The notes under the pieces were generated by a model that had not been told where the DNA came from, did no database searches, and saw only the letters and a program-made list of their open reading frames with translations. A stretch of DNA of 58,064 bases from Salinisphaeraceae bacterium UBA4764. Lineage in GTDB: Bacteria > Pseudomonadota > Gammaproteobacteria > Nevskiales > Salinisphaeraceae. This document shows, one piece after another, positions 35,091 through 44,191 of the stretch. The translations under genes were made by a program, and so were the position numbers. Each line of letters begins with the position of its first letter. Positions within the stretch are counted from its first letter, which is position 1. The DNA lies in assembly GCA_002403445.1 (NCBI GenBank), contig DHHU01000072.1, forward strand, positions 1 through 58,064. The letters are read 5' to 3'.

Positions 35091-36523
35091 TAATTAATAT
35101 CCTGCCTAATGTGGGCTGTAATTCTATCGGCCGCCCCGCGCCCTGTCGAACCACCTACTGTCGAATCAGCCTTACAACCCCCCTCATCGTAACGATCATC
35201 GGTCCGCTTAGGGTCTTGAACCCCAAAACCACGATCATTGGAGACTCGCAATTTTCGGAGAGAAGTTCCGGCATGTTCCGCTGCGCGTTCCAGATCACGC
35301 TGCGAGGCCGTGACTTCGAGAGTTAGGTTGCCATCTGGCGTCAACGTTTCGGTCTCGACGTGGCCCAGTTGATAGATTTCCGACCTGAGCCGACCGGCAC
35401 TCGCTGGAATTTCGACACGGGCAAACCTCACGTCCGGACGGCATCGACGTGCCAACGCATCGCGTAGAGCTTCGAGTCCGCTGCCAGAAATAGCCGACAC
35501 ATAAGCCTTTACCGGTTGCCCGGCAGCGTCGTTTTCGATTGCCGGCTCACGACCCGGAATTTGGTCAATCTTGTTGTAGACAGTCATCACTGGGATATCA
35601 CCGGCGCCGATTTCGTCCAGTACTGCGTCGACTTCACGCATTTGATCACGCCGCTCGGGGTTGGCGGCGTCTACCACGTGGAGCAACAAATCCGCTTCGC
35701 GGGTTTGTTCGAGGGTTGATCGGAATGCAGCGATCAACTCGTGCGGCAAATCGCGGATGAATCCAACAGTATCGCTTACGATCAGGGGTTCACCCAATGT
35801 CACCGGCATCCGCCGCAACATGGGGTCGAGCGTCGCGAAAAGTTTGTCTGCGGTAAACGCGGTGGTGTCAGTCAAGGCATTGAACAAAGTGGACTTTCCT
35901 GCGTTGGTGTAGCCGACCATCGACACGAGCGGATTGCTCACTTGACGACGCGCGGAGGCACTCTGGTCCCGCTGCACACGTACTTTGTCTAGTCGTTTCT
36001 GGAGTAGTGCAATACGATCGGCAACCAAACGCCGATCCACTTCCAGCTGGGTTTCACCCGGTCCGCGCAGGCCAATACCACCTTTTTGCCGCTCTAGATG
36101 CGACCAGCCCCGAACCAACCGAGTGGCTAGATGCCGCAGTTGCGCCAGCTCAACCTGCAACTTGCCTTCATGGGAACGGGCCCGACGCGAAAAAATATCG
36201 AGAATCAGGCCCGAACGATCAAGTACCCGGGCGCCTAGGCGCTTCTCTAGGTTGCGTTCTTGGCTAGGTGTCAAATCGTGGTTGAATACAGCGAGAGCCG
36301 CGTTGTTTTCCTGTATCGCAGACGCAATTTCGTCGGCTTTGCCCCCACCAACAAAATACCGCGGATCCGGTGTCAAACGGCTGCCACCAATATGCGCCCG
36401 GACGTCAGCGTCAGCCGAACGCACCAGTTCACGGAATTCTCTATCGGCTTCGGCGTAGGCTCGGTCGCCAAACGCCAAATGGACAATTACGGCGGTTTGT
36501 CCGCTCGCCGGACGCTCAAACAC
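35090..36523 (-). CDS. hflX: GTPase HflX
   Basis: This ribosome-associated GTPase acts on stalled or hibernating 70S ribosomes. The 477-residue protein starts MFERPASGQTAVIVHL, closely matching the E. coli start, from a GTG at 36523. It has an N-terminal HflX domain (YFVGGGKADEI), a coiled region (RQKGGIGLRGPGETQLE), and the G domain: G1 GYTNAGKST near residue 205, D-T-V-G-F G3, and N-K-I-D. It ends in a low-complexity tail. It follows hfq and overlaps hflK. Confidence 0.95.
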   Translation of the reverse strand: MFERPASGQTAVIVHLAFGDRAYAEADREFRELVRSADADVRAHIGGSRLTPDPRYFVGGGKADEIASAIQENNAALAVFNHDLTPSQERNLEKRLGARVLDRSGLILDIFSRRARSHEGKLQVELAQLRHLATRLVRGWSHLERQKGGIGLRGPGETQLEVDRRLVADRIALLQKRLDKVRVQRDQSASARRQVSNPLVSMVGYTNAGKSTLFNALTDTTAFTADKLFATLDPMLRRMPVTLGEPLIVSDTVGFIRDLPHELIAAFRSTLEQTREADLLLHVVDAANPERRDQMREVDAVLDEIGAGDIPVMTVYNKIDQIPGREPAIENDAAGQPVKAYVSAISGSGLEALRDALARRCRPDVRFARVEIPASAGRLRSEIYQLGHVETETLTPDGNLTLEVTASQRDLERAAEHAGTSLRKLRVSNDRGFGVQDPKRTDDRYDEGGCKADSTVGGSTGRGAADRITAHIRQDIN

Positions 36524-36549
36524 GGCGCAGCAACTGATTCATCAAATGT

Positions 36550-36804
36550 TCAGCGCAGCTCGTGATCGGCCGAAAGTTCGGCACCATCAGTTTCCATACG
36601 GACATTACGCGCTGGAACGATGGTCGATATCGCGTGCTTGTAGACCATCTGACTGACTTCATTGCGCAGCAATACGACGAATGAATCAAATGATTCGATC
36701 TGCCCCTGCAACTTGATGCCATTGACCAAGTATATCGAAACCTGGACGCGCTCTTTGCGCAATGTATTGAGAAACGGTTCTTGTAGGGACTGGACTTTCG
36801 CCAT
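36550..36804 (-). CDS. hfq: RNA chaperone Hfq
   Basis: This hexameric Sm-like protein pairs small RNAs with mRNAs. From the ATG at 36804 (AAGGAG upstream) it has 84 residues, starting MAKVQSLQEPFLN. The Sm1 motif (VSIYLVNGIKLQGQIESFD) and the Sm2 motif Y-K-H-A-I-S-T-I are intact, with the usual variable acidic tail. The 26-base gap to hflX and the miaA gene upstream match the standard order. Confidence 0.97.
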   Translation of the reverse strand: MAKVQSLQEPFLNTLRKERVQVSIYLVNGIKLQGQIESFDSFVVLLRNEVSQMVYKHAISTIVPARNVRMETDGAELSADHELR

Positions 36805-36868
36805 GCTGCAGCTCCTTGAAAACATTTACTCGCTAAATAATACCGCGTCTTGGGAGTTAACCTATTAT

Positions 36869-37828
36869 TTAACGAAAAGAAAAACGATCAATCGACTCAA
36901 TCACCCGCTTTCGATTGCCGGCACACCCGCTATGCAACCAGATCGCATCTTTCTGGGCTCGTAGCCATGTCAATTGGCGCTTAGCCAATTGACGTGTTGC
37001 TGTTTTAGCACGTTCAACCCCTTCGGTTATCGATAGGTTATCTGCCACCACCGGCCAGAGTTGCCGATATCCGACAGCCCTGGCAGCTGCGTTGTTCTCA
37101 GAGATCTTCGGATTTTCCACCAGCCTTTCAACCTCTTGTAAAAAATTATTTGCCATCATCTGCATCAATCGTTGATTAATCCGCTCATGCAGCGCTGCTC
37201 GACTGTCAGGAGCGATAACAATCTTGCAGTGTCGGTTGCCTAGTATGGATCCCGATTCAGTGGATCGAGTCGAAGCTCGCAAGCTGCTCGGTGGCCGACC
37301 TGTGACACGTACTATCTCCAAAGCGCGCTCGATACGTTGTTGATCGTTGGGATGGATCTGGCGGGCGCGCAGTTCGTCGAGTTCCGCCAGTTGGGCGTGC
37401 AGTGCGGGCCAACCAAGGCGCGCCGCCTCTGATTGAATCTCGGCGCGTATGGCTGGATCGCGTCCTGGCAAATCACTCAAACCGAATTCAAGCGCGCGAA
37501 AATATAGGGCGGTGCCTCCGGTTAGAATCATCGGCCGGCCGGCCGCGCGCAGACGTTTGATTTCAGCTTGCGCATCGTTGCAAAACTCCGCAGCCGAATA
37601 GTCCTGCCAAGGCTCACGTATGTCGATAAGGGAATGCGGAACACGACTGCGTGTAGAGATAGCAGGCTTGGCTGTTCCGATGTCCATGCCGCGATAGACC
37701 ATCGCCGAGTCGACAGAGATGATTTCGGCGTTCAATGTCTGGGCCACCTGTACGGCCAGCTCACTCTTCCCCGAGGCGGTGGGCCCCAGCAGAAAAATGA
37801 CTGGCGGTTCCTGATTCCAGCTGCTCAT
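36869..37828 (-). CDS. miaA: tRNA dimethylallyltransferase
   Basis: It adds a dimethylallyl group to A37 of tRNAs reading U-starting codons. The 319-residue protein has the P-loop G-P-T-A-S-G-K-S near residue 15, S-V-D-S-A-M-V-Y-R-G-M-D-I-G-T-A-K-P near 40, and the L-T-G-G-T-A-L-Y segment. Start and the mutL stop overlap (ATGA), so the two are coupled. The hfq gene follows after a 64-base gap. Confidence 0.97.
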   Translation of the reverse strand: MSSWNQEPPVIFLLGPTASGKSELAVQVAQTLNAEIISVDSAMVYRGMDIGTAKPAISTRSRVPHSLIDIREPWQDYSAAEFCNDAQAEIKRLRAAGRPMILTGGTALYFRALEFGLSDLPGRDPAIRAEIQSEAARLGWPALHAQLAELDELRARQIHPNDQQRIERALEIVRVTGRPPSSLRASTRSTESGSILGNRHCKIVIAPDSRAALHERINQRLMQMMANNFLQEVERLVENPKISENNAAARAVGYRQLWPVVADNLSITEGVERAKTATRQLAKRQLTWLRAQKDAIWLHSGCAGNRKRVIESIDRFSFR

Positions 37829-39672
37829 CGACCGCGCATAAAAAGCCGATCCAGTCCCGTGCGGTCGACTTGCACCCAGCTGGGCCGGCCGTGATTACAG
37901 TGACCTGCGTGATGGGTGTGAGCCATGTCACGAAGCAGCTGATTCATTTCGACAAGCGTCAGTCGACGGCCAGCCTTGATCGCGGCTTTGCACCCCATAT
38001 CGGCAAGCACACCGTCGACGGCGTCACGCACATGTCGATCCACGTTTTCGGCGCCGCCGGCTACCCCATCGACAGTCAATTGACTGATTAAGTCTTGGGC
38101 CAAGCTAAGATAATCCTGCTCCGCCAAAAGTCTGGGTACGGTAGTAATGCGGGCTTCATCGGGGCCACTGGGCATTATTTCAAAACCGAGGGAGGCCAAC
38201 GTACTGGCATGTTGCTCCAATAGCTCGGTGGTGCCGGGCGCTAAATCGATCGAAGCAGGCATCAAGAGTCGCGACGAGGCCAACGCACCGCAAGAATATT
38301 CGGCCTTGAGCTTTTCATAGATGATGCGTTCATGTGCCGCGTGCATGTCGACCACAACCAAGCCGTCATCGTTTTCAGCAAGAATAAACAGGTCGTGAAG
38401 CTGCCCCAGCGCGTGTCCGAGTGTATCGTCACTCGTTGTGACGCGCGCCTTGATCGCAGACTCCTCGGCCACCCCGCTTGGTTGTGCTGGCATTTGAAAG
38501 CAATATTGGGCGATGTAAGCATCTGATGCGGATTGTGAAGCCGAAATGCCATTCGGCCGGCTATTGCCAGTCTGATTTGAGGCATCGGCTTTGAGTACCG
38601 CCGAATGGCCGGAGACACGCCCGCTCAGCTTCGATCGCTCGGTTACCGGCAAATCGGTGGTTCGTGCGTCGTTGACCACATTATCGCTGCCGGCCAGCGC
38701 ACGCCCGACGCTGCGGCGGACAAATTCATGCACGAGGCGACTGGAACGGAAACGGATTTCCGATTTGGCGGGGTGAGCGTTGACGTCGACCGACGCCGGA
38801 TCCAAGTCAAGATACAAGATGAAAGCAGGATGGCGCTGGCTATGCAGCAAATCCCGATAAGCCTCACCTACGGCGTGATTGATCAACGGGTCTCGCACCG
38901 GTCGATCATTGACAAAACAATACTGCAGGTCGCGACTGGCCCGGGTCAGCCCAGGTGTGGCGAGCCAACCAGACAGACGCATACCGTCAACGTATTCATC
39001 CAGCGCAACGGCATATTGCATGAACGCCGACCCCAAGATCTCGGCAGCTCGTGCTTTCGCAGCCGAACCATCCGAAGCCGGCGCTAAGGATAACCGAGTC
39101 CGGCCGTCGTGGATAAGCCGAAACCCCACGTCGAAGCGCGACAGCGCCAGTTGATTGAACACCCGCCTTACGTGACGGAATTCGGTTGCGGGTGTCTTTA
39201 GAAATTTGCGCCGGGCCGGCACCCGGCTAAACAAATCCAGCACCTCACAGCGCGTCCCCGGTTCGAGTCCAGCTGGGCGAATGGCATCAGGTGCGCTCGC
39301 CTCTATCGTGGCTCCCCGACGGGCATCTGGCGGTCGCGAACTCAGACGTACGCCGGCGACGCTAGCTATACTGGCCAGCGCTTCTCCCCGAAATCCCAAC
39401 GTGGGTACCGCCTCAAGTGCAGACAGACTGTCGATCTTGCTGGTGGCGTGACGCGTGAGCGCAAGCCTGAGCTCGGATGCACCGATACCCCACCCGTCAT
39501 CGCTGACGCCGATATATCGAAGACCGCCCTGCTCGATTTCTACACGAATCGATGTGGCCTCGGCGTCAAGACTATTTTCCATCAATTCCTTGACCACCGA
39601 GGCTGGCCGTTCGATGACCTCACCCGCAGCAATCTGGCTGATTAACGGGTCGTCCAGGTAATGAATCGACAT
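37825..39672 (-). CDS. mutL: DNA mismatch repair protein MutL
   Basis: This is the mismatch repair ATPase linking MutS to strand incision. From the ATG at 39672 it has 615 residues beginning MSIHYLDDPLISQIAAGEVIERPASVV. The GHKL ATPase motifs are D-D-G-W-G-I-G near residue 60 and T-L-G-F-R-G-E-A-L near 93. A variable linker (about 340-425) leads to the C-terminal dimerisation domain. Reading starts beside the divergent Fur gene. Confidence 0.97.
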   Translation of the reverse strand: MSIHYLDDPLISQIAAGEVIERPASVVKELMENSLDAEATSIRVEIEQGGLRYIGVSDDGWGIGASELRLALTRHATSKIDSLSALEAVPTLGFRGEALASIASVAGVRLSSRPPDARRGATIEASAPDAIRPAGLEPGTRCEVLDLFSRVPARRKFLKTPATEFRHVRRVFNQLALSRFDVGFRLIHDGRTRLSLAPASDGSAAKARAAEILGSAFMQYAVALDEYVDGMRLSGWLATPGLTRASRDLQYCFVNDRPVRDPLINHAVGEAYRDLLHSQRHPAFILYLDLDPASVDVNAHPAKSEIRFRSSRLVHEFVRRSVGRALAGSDNVVNDARTTDLPVTERSKLSGRVSGHSAVLKADASNQTGNSRPNGISASQSASDAYIAQYCFQMPAQPSGVAEESAIKARVTTSDDTLGHALGQLHDLFILAENDDGLVVVDMHAAHERIIYEKLKAEYSCGALASSRLLMPASIDLAPGTTELLEQHASTLASLGFEIMPSGPDEARITTVPRLLAEQDYLSLAQDLISQLTVDGVAGGAENVDRHVRDAVDGVLADMGCKAAIKAGRRLTLVEMNQLLRDMAHTHHAGHCNHGRPSWVQVDRTGLDRLFMRGR

Positions 39673-39727
39673 GTATCCCAATAAATAGCAAAAGGGTTGA
39701 ACTACAAGTATAACGATCGGTGTTTTC

Positions 39728-39757
39728 TTGACTCATTCAAAAAAACAACGGACAATT
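39728..39757 (+). promoter_or_regulatory. Candidate promoter for the Fur-family gene
   Basis: TTGACT (39728-39733) and ACAATT (39752-39757) are 18 bases apart, a fair sigma-70 pair. The ATG at 39764 begins only seven bases after the -10 box, so a transcript from here would be nearly leaderless. No ribosome binding site is visible. Tentative. Confidence 0.35.
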
Positions 39758-39763
39758 TTGCTC

Positions 39764-40189
39764 ATGTCAAATTACGGCTACACCGTTAACTTATTGCACC
39801 AGAATGGTTTGCGGGCGACGGTGCCTCGTCAATGGGTCCTGGCATGGTTGGTTGACCATCCGCACGCAACGGCTGAACAGGTCTATTACGGGACATGCGA
39901 ACAGCTCGGTTCGATTTCTAAGCAAGCCGTGTACGACGTACTGGCTGATTGTATGAATGTCCAACTGGTTCGCCAAATCAAACCATCCGGTCATCCGGCA
40001 CGCTTTGAGCGGCGTACCGGCGACAATCATCATCACATGGTATGTCGCGGTTGCGGTCTCATTCATGATGTCGACTGTGTGCGGGGTGCCAAACCCTGTC
40101 TGACGCCTGACCACGATCACGATTTCACCATTGATGAAGCCGAAGTCGTGTTCTGGGGTCTCTGCCCAACCTGTGTGCAAAGCGCGTGA
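39764..40189 (+). CDS. Fur-family transcriptional regulator, linked to katG
   Basis: This 141-residue regulator has a winged-helix N-terminal half and a C-terminal metal-binding half. N-N-H-H-H-M-V-C-type residues give the sensor histidines. C-R-G-C and C-P-T-C form the structural zinc site. Its position 84 bases upstream of katG on the same strand resembles the furA-katG pair of mycobacteria and PerR-type control of catalase. A role as a peroxide- or iron-responsive repressor of katG is inferred from family and position. ATG at 39764 is used; a TTG at 39728 adds 12 residues. Confidence 0.85.
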   Translation: MSNYGYTVNLLHQNGLRATVPRQWVLAWLVDHPHATAEQVYYGTCEQLGSISKQAVYDVLADCMNVQLVRQIKPSGHPARFERRTGDNHHHMVCRGCGLIHDVDCVRGAKPCLTPDHDHDFTIDEAEVVFWGLCPTCVQSA

Positions 40190-40273
40190 TGGCTCGCCAT
40201 CCCCACACTCCGGATCAGCCTCCCACAACTCCACTACAACCCCAAGTTAAGTCAAAACATAGAGGATAGACCG

Positions 40274-42523
40274 ATGGACGATTACACACCTTCTCAAGAC
40301 GAAAGTCAGTGCCCCATTCGCGGAACGCGTGTTGGTGGTGCGATTGGTTCCGAGCCGACCCTGGAGCACTGGTGGCCCAATCGGCTTAAAGTTGAATTGC
40401 TGCATCGGGATCCGCCCGAAGCAGACCCCTTCGACGAAAATTTCGATTACGCCAAGGCCTTTAGTCAGCTCAATCTGGCCGAAGTCAAAAAGGATATCAA
40501 GGATTTTCTGACGACCTCGCAACCCTGGTGGCCCTCAGATTACGGCAACTACGGACCGCAGATGATCCGCATGGCTTGGCACGCCGCGGGTACCTACCGT
40601 ATCGCAGACGGTCGTGGGGGTGCCGGACAGGCCATGCAGCGATTCGCGCCGATCAATTCCTGGGACGATAACGGCAACACTGACAAATCACGGCGTTTAC
40701 TTTGGCCCATTAAGAAAAAATACGGCGCATCCCTTTCTTGGGCGGATCTGATGATTCTAACCGGCAACTGTGCCCTTGAAATCATGGGCTTCAAGACCTT
40801 TGGTTTCGGCGGGGGACGCATCGACGCTTGGGAGCCGGACACCGCCACTTATTGGGGGCCGGAAGGCTGGAATGAAGGCCAGATGGTGACGCGCGACAAA
40901 CGCTGGGAAGGTGAAGTCGACGAAGAACATTACGACCTCGAAAATCCGCTTGGCGCATCGCATCAGGCCCTGATTTATGTCAACCCGGAAGGCCCGAACG
41001 GCCAAGGCAATCCAGAACATTCCGCCCGTGACATTCGCATCACCTTCGGTCGGATGGCCATGAATGACGAGGAAACCGTGGCGTTGATTGCCGGCGGCCA
41101 CGCGTTTGGCAAATGTCACGGTATGGTTGACCCAAACAAGGTCGGTCCAGCCCCGGAAGGCGCGCCGATCGAAGCCATGGGGCTCGGTTGGCAGAACACC
41201 GAAGGCACGGGGTTTGCTGAATACACCATGACCAGCGGTATCGAAGGGGCCTGGACGCCGGAACCTACCCAATGGGACAACTCCTATCTGGAGACACTGT
41301 TTGAATACGAATGGGTCCAAACCCAAAGCCCGGTAGGCGCTGTGCAGTGGACTCCGAAGGATGCAGAAGCGCCGAAAACACCGGACGCGCATCAGGAAGG
41401 TGTCTGGCATCCGCTGATGATGCTGACGTCTGACATCGCCCTAAAGGTCGACCCCTCATATCGTGAGATCTGCAAGCGATTCCTGGCCGACTTCGACTAC
41501 TTCTCCGACGCTTTCGCTCGGGCCTGGTTCAAATTGACTCACCGCGACATGGGCCCGAAGAATCGCTACGTAGGTCCGGAAGTACCGGATGAAGACCTCA
41601 TCTGGCAGGATCCGATACCGGCCTGTGACCATGAACTCGTCAATGGAAGCGACATTGCTGATCTTAAGTCGAAGATCCTGGCTACTGGTCTGTCTGTTTC
41701 AGATCTGGTTGGTGTCGCTTGGAGTTCAGCCTCGACTTATCGCGATTCCGACAAACGCGGCGGTGCCAACGGCGCCCGGATCCGCTTGCAACCCCAAAAA
41801 GATTGGGCAGTTAATGATCCAGCACAGATCGACAAAGTTGTGAAAACGCTTGAAGGCGTCATGCACGAGTTCAATAACGCGCAGTCAGGCGATAAAAAAG
41901 TGTCACTGGCCGATTTAATCGTGCTCGGCGGTTGTACGGCGGTCGAAAAATCCGCCAACGACGCAGGCGTAAACGTAACGGTTCCGTTCACACCGGGGCG
42001 CATGGACGCCACGCCAGAGCAAACCGACGTAGAGAGTTTCAACTGGCTCAAGCCCTCGGTTGATGGGTTCCGGAATCATCAGAATCCGGACATGCGCTAC
42101 CATGTCTCGCCAGAACAGATCTTTATGGACAAGGCAGCGCTCTTAACACTGACCGCTCCCGAATGGACGGCGCTAGTCGGTGGTCTGCGTGTTCTGGATG
42201 CCAACACAGGTGGCGCACAACAAGGCGTGTTTACCGATCGCCCGGGAATTTTGAGCAACGACTTCTTTACCAATCTGACGTCAATGGACTACTACTGGCA
42301 CAAGGCTGATGAAGACGGCATGGCATTTGAACTTCGCGATCGGGAAACCGATGCCGTCAAGTTCACTGCCACGCGTTGTGATCTAATCTTTGGCGCCAAC
42401 ACCCAGTTGCGTCAGATTTCCGAAGTTTATGCAGCCGACGACGGCCACGAAAAACTGGTTCACGACTTCGTGGCGGCCTGGAACAAGGTAATGATGCTTG
42501 ACCGATTCGAAGTTCAGGCCTGA
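40274..42523 (+). CDS. katG: Catalase-peroxidase KatG
   Basis: This bifunctional haem enzyme removes hydrogen peroxide. The 749-residue protein has two peroxidase-like domains. The N-terminal one has the distal MAWHAAGTYR near residue 100, the crosslinking Tyr in L-I-Y-V-N-P-E-G-P, and the proximal haem His in I-A-G-G-H-A-F-G-K, where relatives usually have Thr for the Ala. The C-terminal domain repeats the fold without haem binding. The ATG is preceded by GAGGATAG. A bidirectional terminator follows. Confidence 0.97.
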   Translation: MDDYTPSQDESQCPIRGTRVGGAIGSEPTLEHWWPNRLKVELLHRDPPEADPFDENFDYAKAFSQLNLAEVKKDIKDFLTTSQPWWPSDYGNYGPQMIRMAWHAAGTYRIADGRGGAGQAMQRFAPINSWDDNGNTDKSRRLLWPIKKKYGASLSWADLMILTGNCALEIMGFKTFGFGGGRIDAWEPDTATYWGPEGWNEGQMVTRDKRWEGEVDEEHYDLENPLGASHQALIYVNPEGPNGQGNPEHSARDIRITFGRMAMNDEETVALIAGGHAFGKCHGMVDPNKVGPAPEGAPIEAMGLGWQNTEGTGFAEYTMTSGIEGAWTPEPTQWDNSYLETLFEYEWVQTQSPVGAVQWTPKDAEAPKTPDAHQEGVWHPLMMLTSDIALKVDPSYREICKRFLADFDYFSDAFARAWFKLTHRDMGPKNRYVGPEVPDEDLIWQDPIPACDHELVNGSDIADLKSKILATGLSVSDLVGVAWSSASTYRDSDKRGGANGARIRLQPQKDWAVNDPAQIDKVVKTLEGVMHEFNNAQSGDKKVSLADLIVLGGCTAVEKSANDAGVNVTVPFTPGRMDATPEQTDVESFNWLKPSVDGFRNHQNPDMRYHVSPEQIFMDKAALLTLTAPEWTALVGGLRVLDANTGGAQQGVFTDRPGILSNDFFTNLTSMDYYWHKADEDGMAFELRDRETDAVKFTATRCDLIFGANTQLRQISEVYAADDGHEKLVHDFVAAWNKVMMLDRFEVQA

Positions 42524-42554
42524 CACCGCGGACACCTTCCACGTCAATTTGCAT

Positions 42555-42590
42555 AAAAAACCCGGCGTCCTTCTTGGGCGCTGGGTTTTT
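42555..42590. terminator. Bidirectional rho-independent terminator between katG and lpd
   Basis: The sequence AAAACCCGGCGTCC, a short loop, and the complementary GGGCGCTGGGTTTTT form a stem with two mismatched pairs. It is flanked by A6 on the left and T5 on the right. It can end transcription of katG on the plus strand and of lpd on the minus strand. Confidence 0.85.
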
Positions 42591-42680
42591 ATATGATTTT
42601 AATTACAGAATAATAAGGCTGTCTCATTCGGAAGCCCAATAATAAGGCTATTTTGAACTGCAAGCTTGTAGCTGGCAGTA

Positions 42681-44120
42681 TCAACCGCGTTTTTTTGGAG
42701 GCGGAAAGTGGATCGGCCGACCATCAACCGCCAGCGCGGCCTCGTGTACGGTTTCCCCTAATGTCGGATGGCCGTGAATAATACGGGCAATATCTTCGCT
42801 GGCTGCGCGGTATTCCATGGCAACAACGATTTCCTGAACAAGTTCCGAGACATTGGGTCCAATCATGTGAGCGCCCAATATCTCGTCAGTTTCAGCGTGC
42901 GCCAGAATTTTGACAAAACCGGTTTGGTTACCTAGCGCTTTGGCACGCCCGTTGGCGGCAAACGGAATCTGCCCACTGCGATAATCGATGCCGCTGGCCT
43001 TGAGATCGGTCTCGCTATCGCCCACCCAAGCCATTTCCGGTTCAGTGTAGACCACCGATGGGATCGTACGATAATTGACGTGCGGTAGCTGACCAGCCAA
43101 TCGCTCAGCAACGGCAACCCCTTCTTCCATTCCCTTGTGGGCGAGCATCGGGTTGCCCACGACATCACCGACGGCATATATGCCAGGCAGACTCGATCTG
43201 AAGTCATCACCGACATCTATACATCCGCGATCGTCAAGTTCGATTGGAACCTCATCGGCAAGAAGATCGGCAGTATGGGGCTTCCGTCCTATCGCAACTA
43301 CAACCCGATCAAACGTCTGGCTTTGGGTCTCACCGGCCGATTCATAAGTCACCTCAACACCAGTAGTGCCGGCTTCCACGCCAGTTACACGAGCGCCTAG
43401 TCGTATGTCGAGTCCCCGATTCCTGAACTGTTTCAAGCCCTCCTCGGCGATTCCCCGGTCTGCAATAGGCATGAATTTGTCAACAGCTTCCAATAAGGTA
43501 ACGTCGGCGCCGAGACGGGACCAGACGCTACCCAGCTCAACTCCAATATAACCGGCACCGATTACGCCAAGACGGTCCGGCACTTCAGTCATTGCCAGCG
43601 CTCCGCGAGAATCCAGAACACGGTCACCGTCAAACGGCGCGATGCTCAGCTCCGTCGGCTCTGATCCGGTAGCGATCACGATATTGTCGGCCGTAATCTC
43701 GCTTACTTCGCCATCGTTCGGTTGAAAACTAACACGGCCCTGGCCATGAATCCGTGCCGAGCCGGCAAGCCGAGTCACGCCATTGGCTTTGAACAAGCTG
43801 CCGATACCGCCAGTTAATTCATTGACGATGTCGGTCTTTCTTTTTTGCATTGCCGCCAGATCCAGGCTGACCTGCTCGATCTGAATACCATGACGCTCGA
43901 ACTCGCTATTGGCGCGCTCGAATAATTCACTCGACTCGAGCAAAGCCTTTGATGGAATACAGCCGGCATTGAGACATGTTCCACCAAGCGAAGACTTGCC
44001 CTCGGGATTCAGCCATTTATCAATACAGGCAGCCGCCAGGCCGAGCTGGGCCGCGCGGATGGCGCAGCTATAACCGGCTGGACCGGCCCCGATGACGATA
44101 ACGTCGTAATGATCACTCAT
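42681..44120 (-). CDS. lpd: Dihydrolipoyl dehydrogenase (E3 of 2-oxoglutarate dehydrogenase)
   Basis: This FAD enzyme reoxidises dihydrolipoamide and passes electrons to NAD+. From the ATG at 44120 (AGGAATC upstream) it has 479 residues. The FAD motif V-I-G-A-G-P-A-G is near residue 9, the redox disulfide GGTCLNAGCIPSK near residue 44, and the C-terminal HGHPTLGETVHEA holds the catalytic His-Glu pair. It is the third gene after sucA and sucB, so it is the odh-type E3. Confidence 0.96.
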   Translation of the reverse strand: MSDHYDVIVIGAGPAGYSCAIRAAQLGLAAACIDKWLNPEGKSSLGGTCLNAGCIPSKALLESSELFERANSEFERHGIQIEQVSLDLAAMQKRKTDIVNELTGGIGSLFKANGVTRLAGSARIHGQGRVSFQPNDGEVSEITADNIVIATGSEPTELSIAPFDGDRVLDSRGALAMTEVPDRLGVIGAGYIGVELGSVWSRLGADVTLLEAVDKFMPIADRGIAEEGLKQFRNRGLDIRLGARVTGVEAGTTGVEVTYESAGETQSQTFDRVVVAIGRKPHTADLLADEVPIELDDRGCIDVGDDFRSSLPGIYAVGDVVGNPMLAHKGMEEGVAVAERLAGQLPHVNYRTIPSVVYTEPEMAWVGDSETDLKASGIDYRSGQIPFAANGRAKALGNQTGFVKILAHAETDEILGAHMIGPNVSELVQEIVVAMEYRAASEDIARIIHGHPTLGETVHEAALAVDGRPIHFPPPKKRG

Positions 44121-44191
44121 GACACTTGATTCCTGACTCGCGGACACGACGCGGTAACGCCGTAGCCCATGATTTTAATTTTAGGTCAACC

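Noticed and set aside
40757..41410. Minus-strand 217-codon ORF inside katG
   Set aside because: It is the antisense frame of a strongly conserved gene and has no ribosome binding site or recognisable domain.
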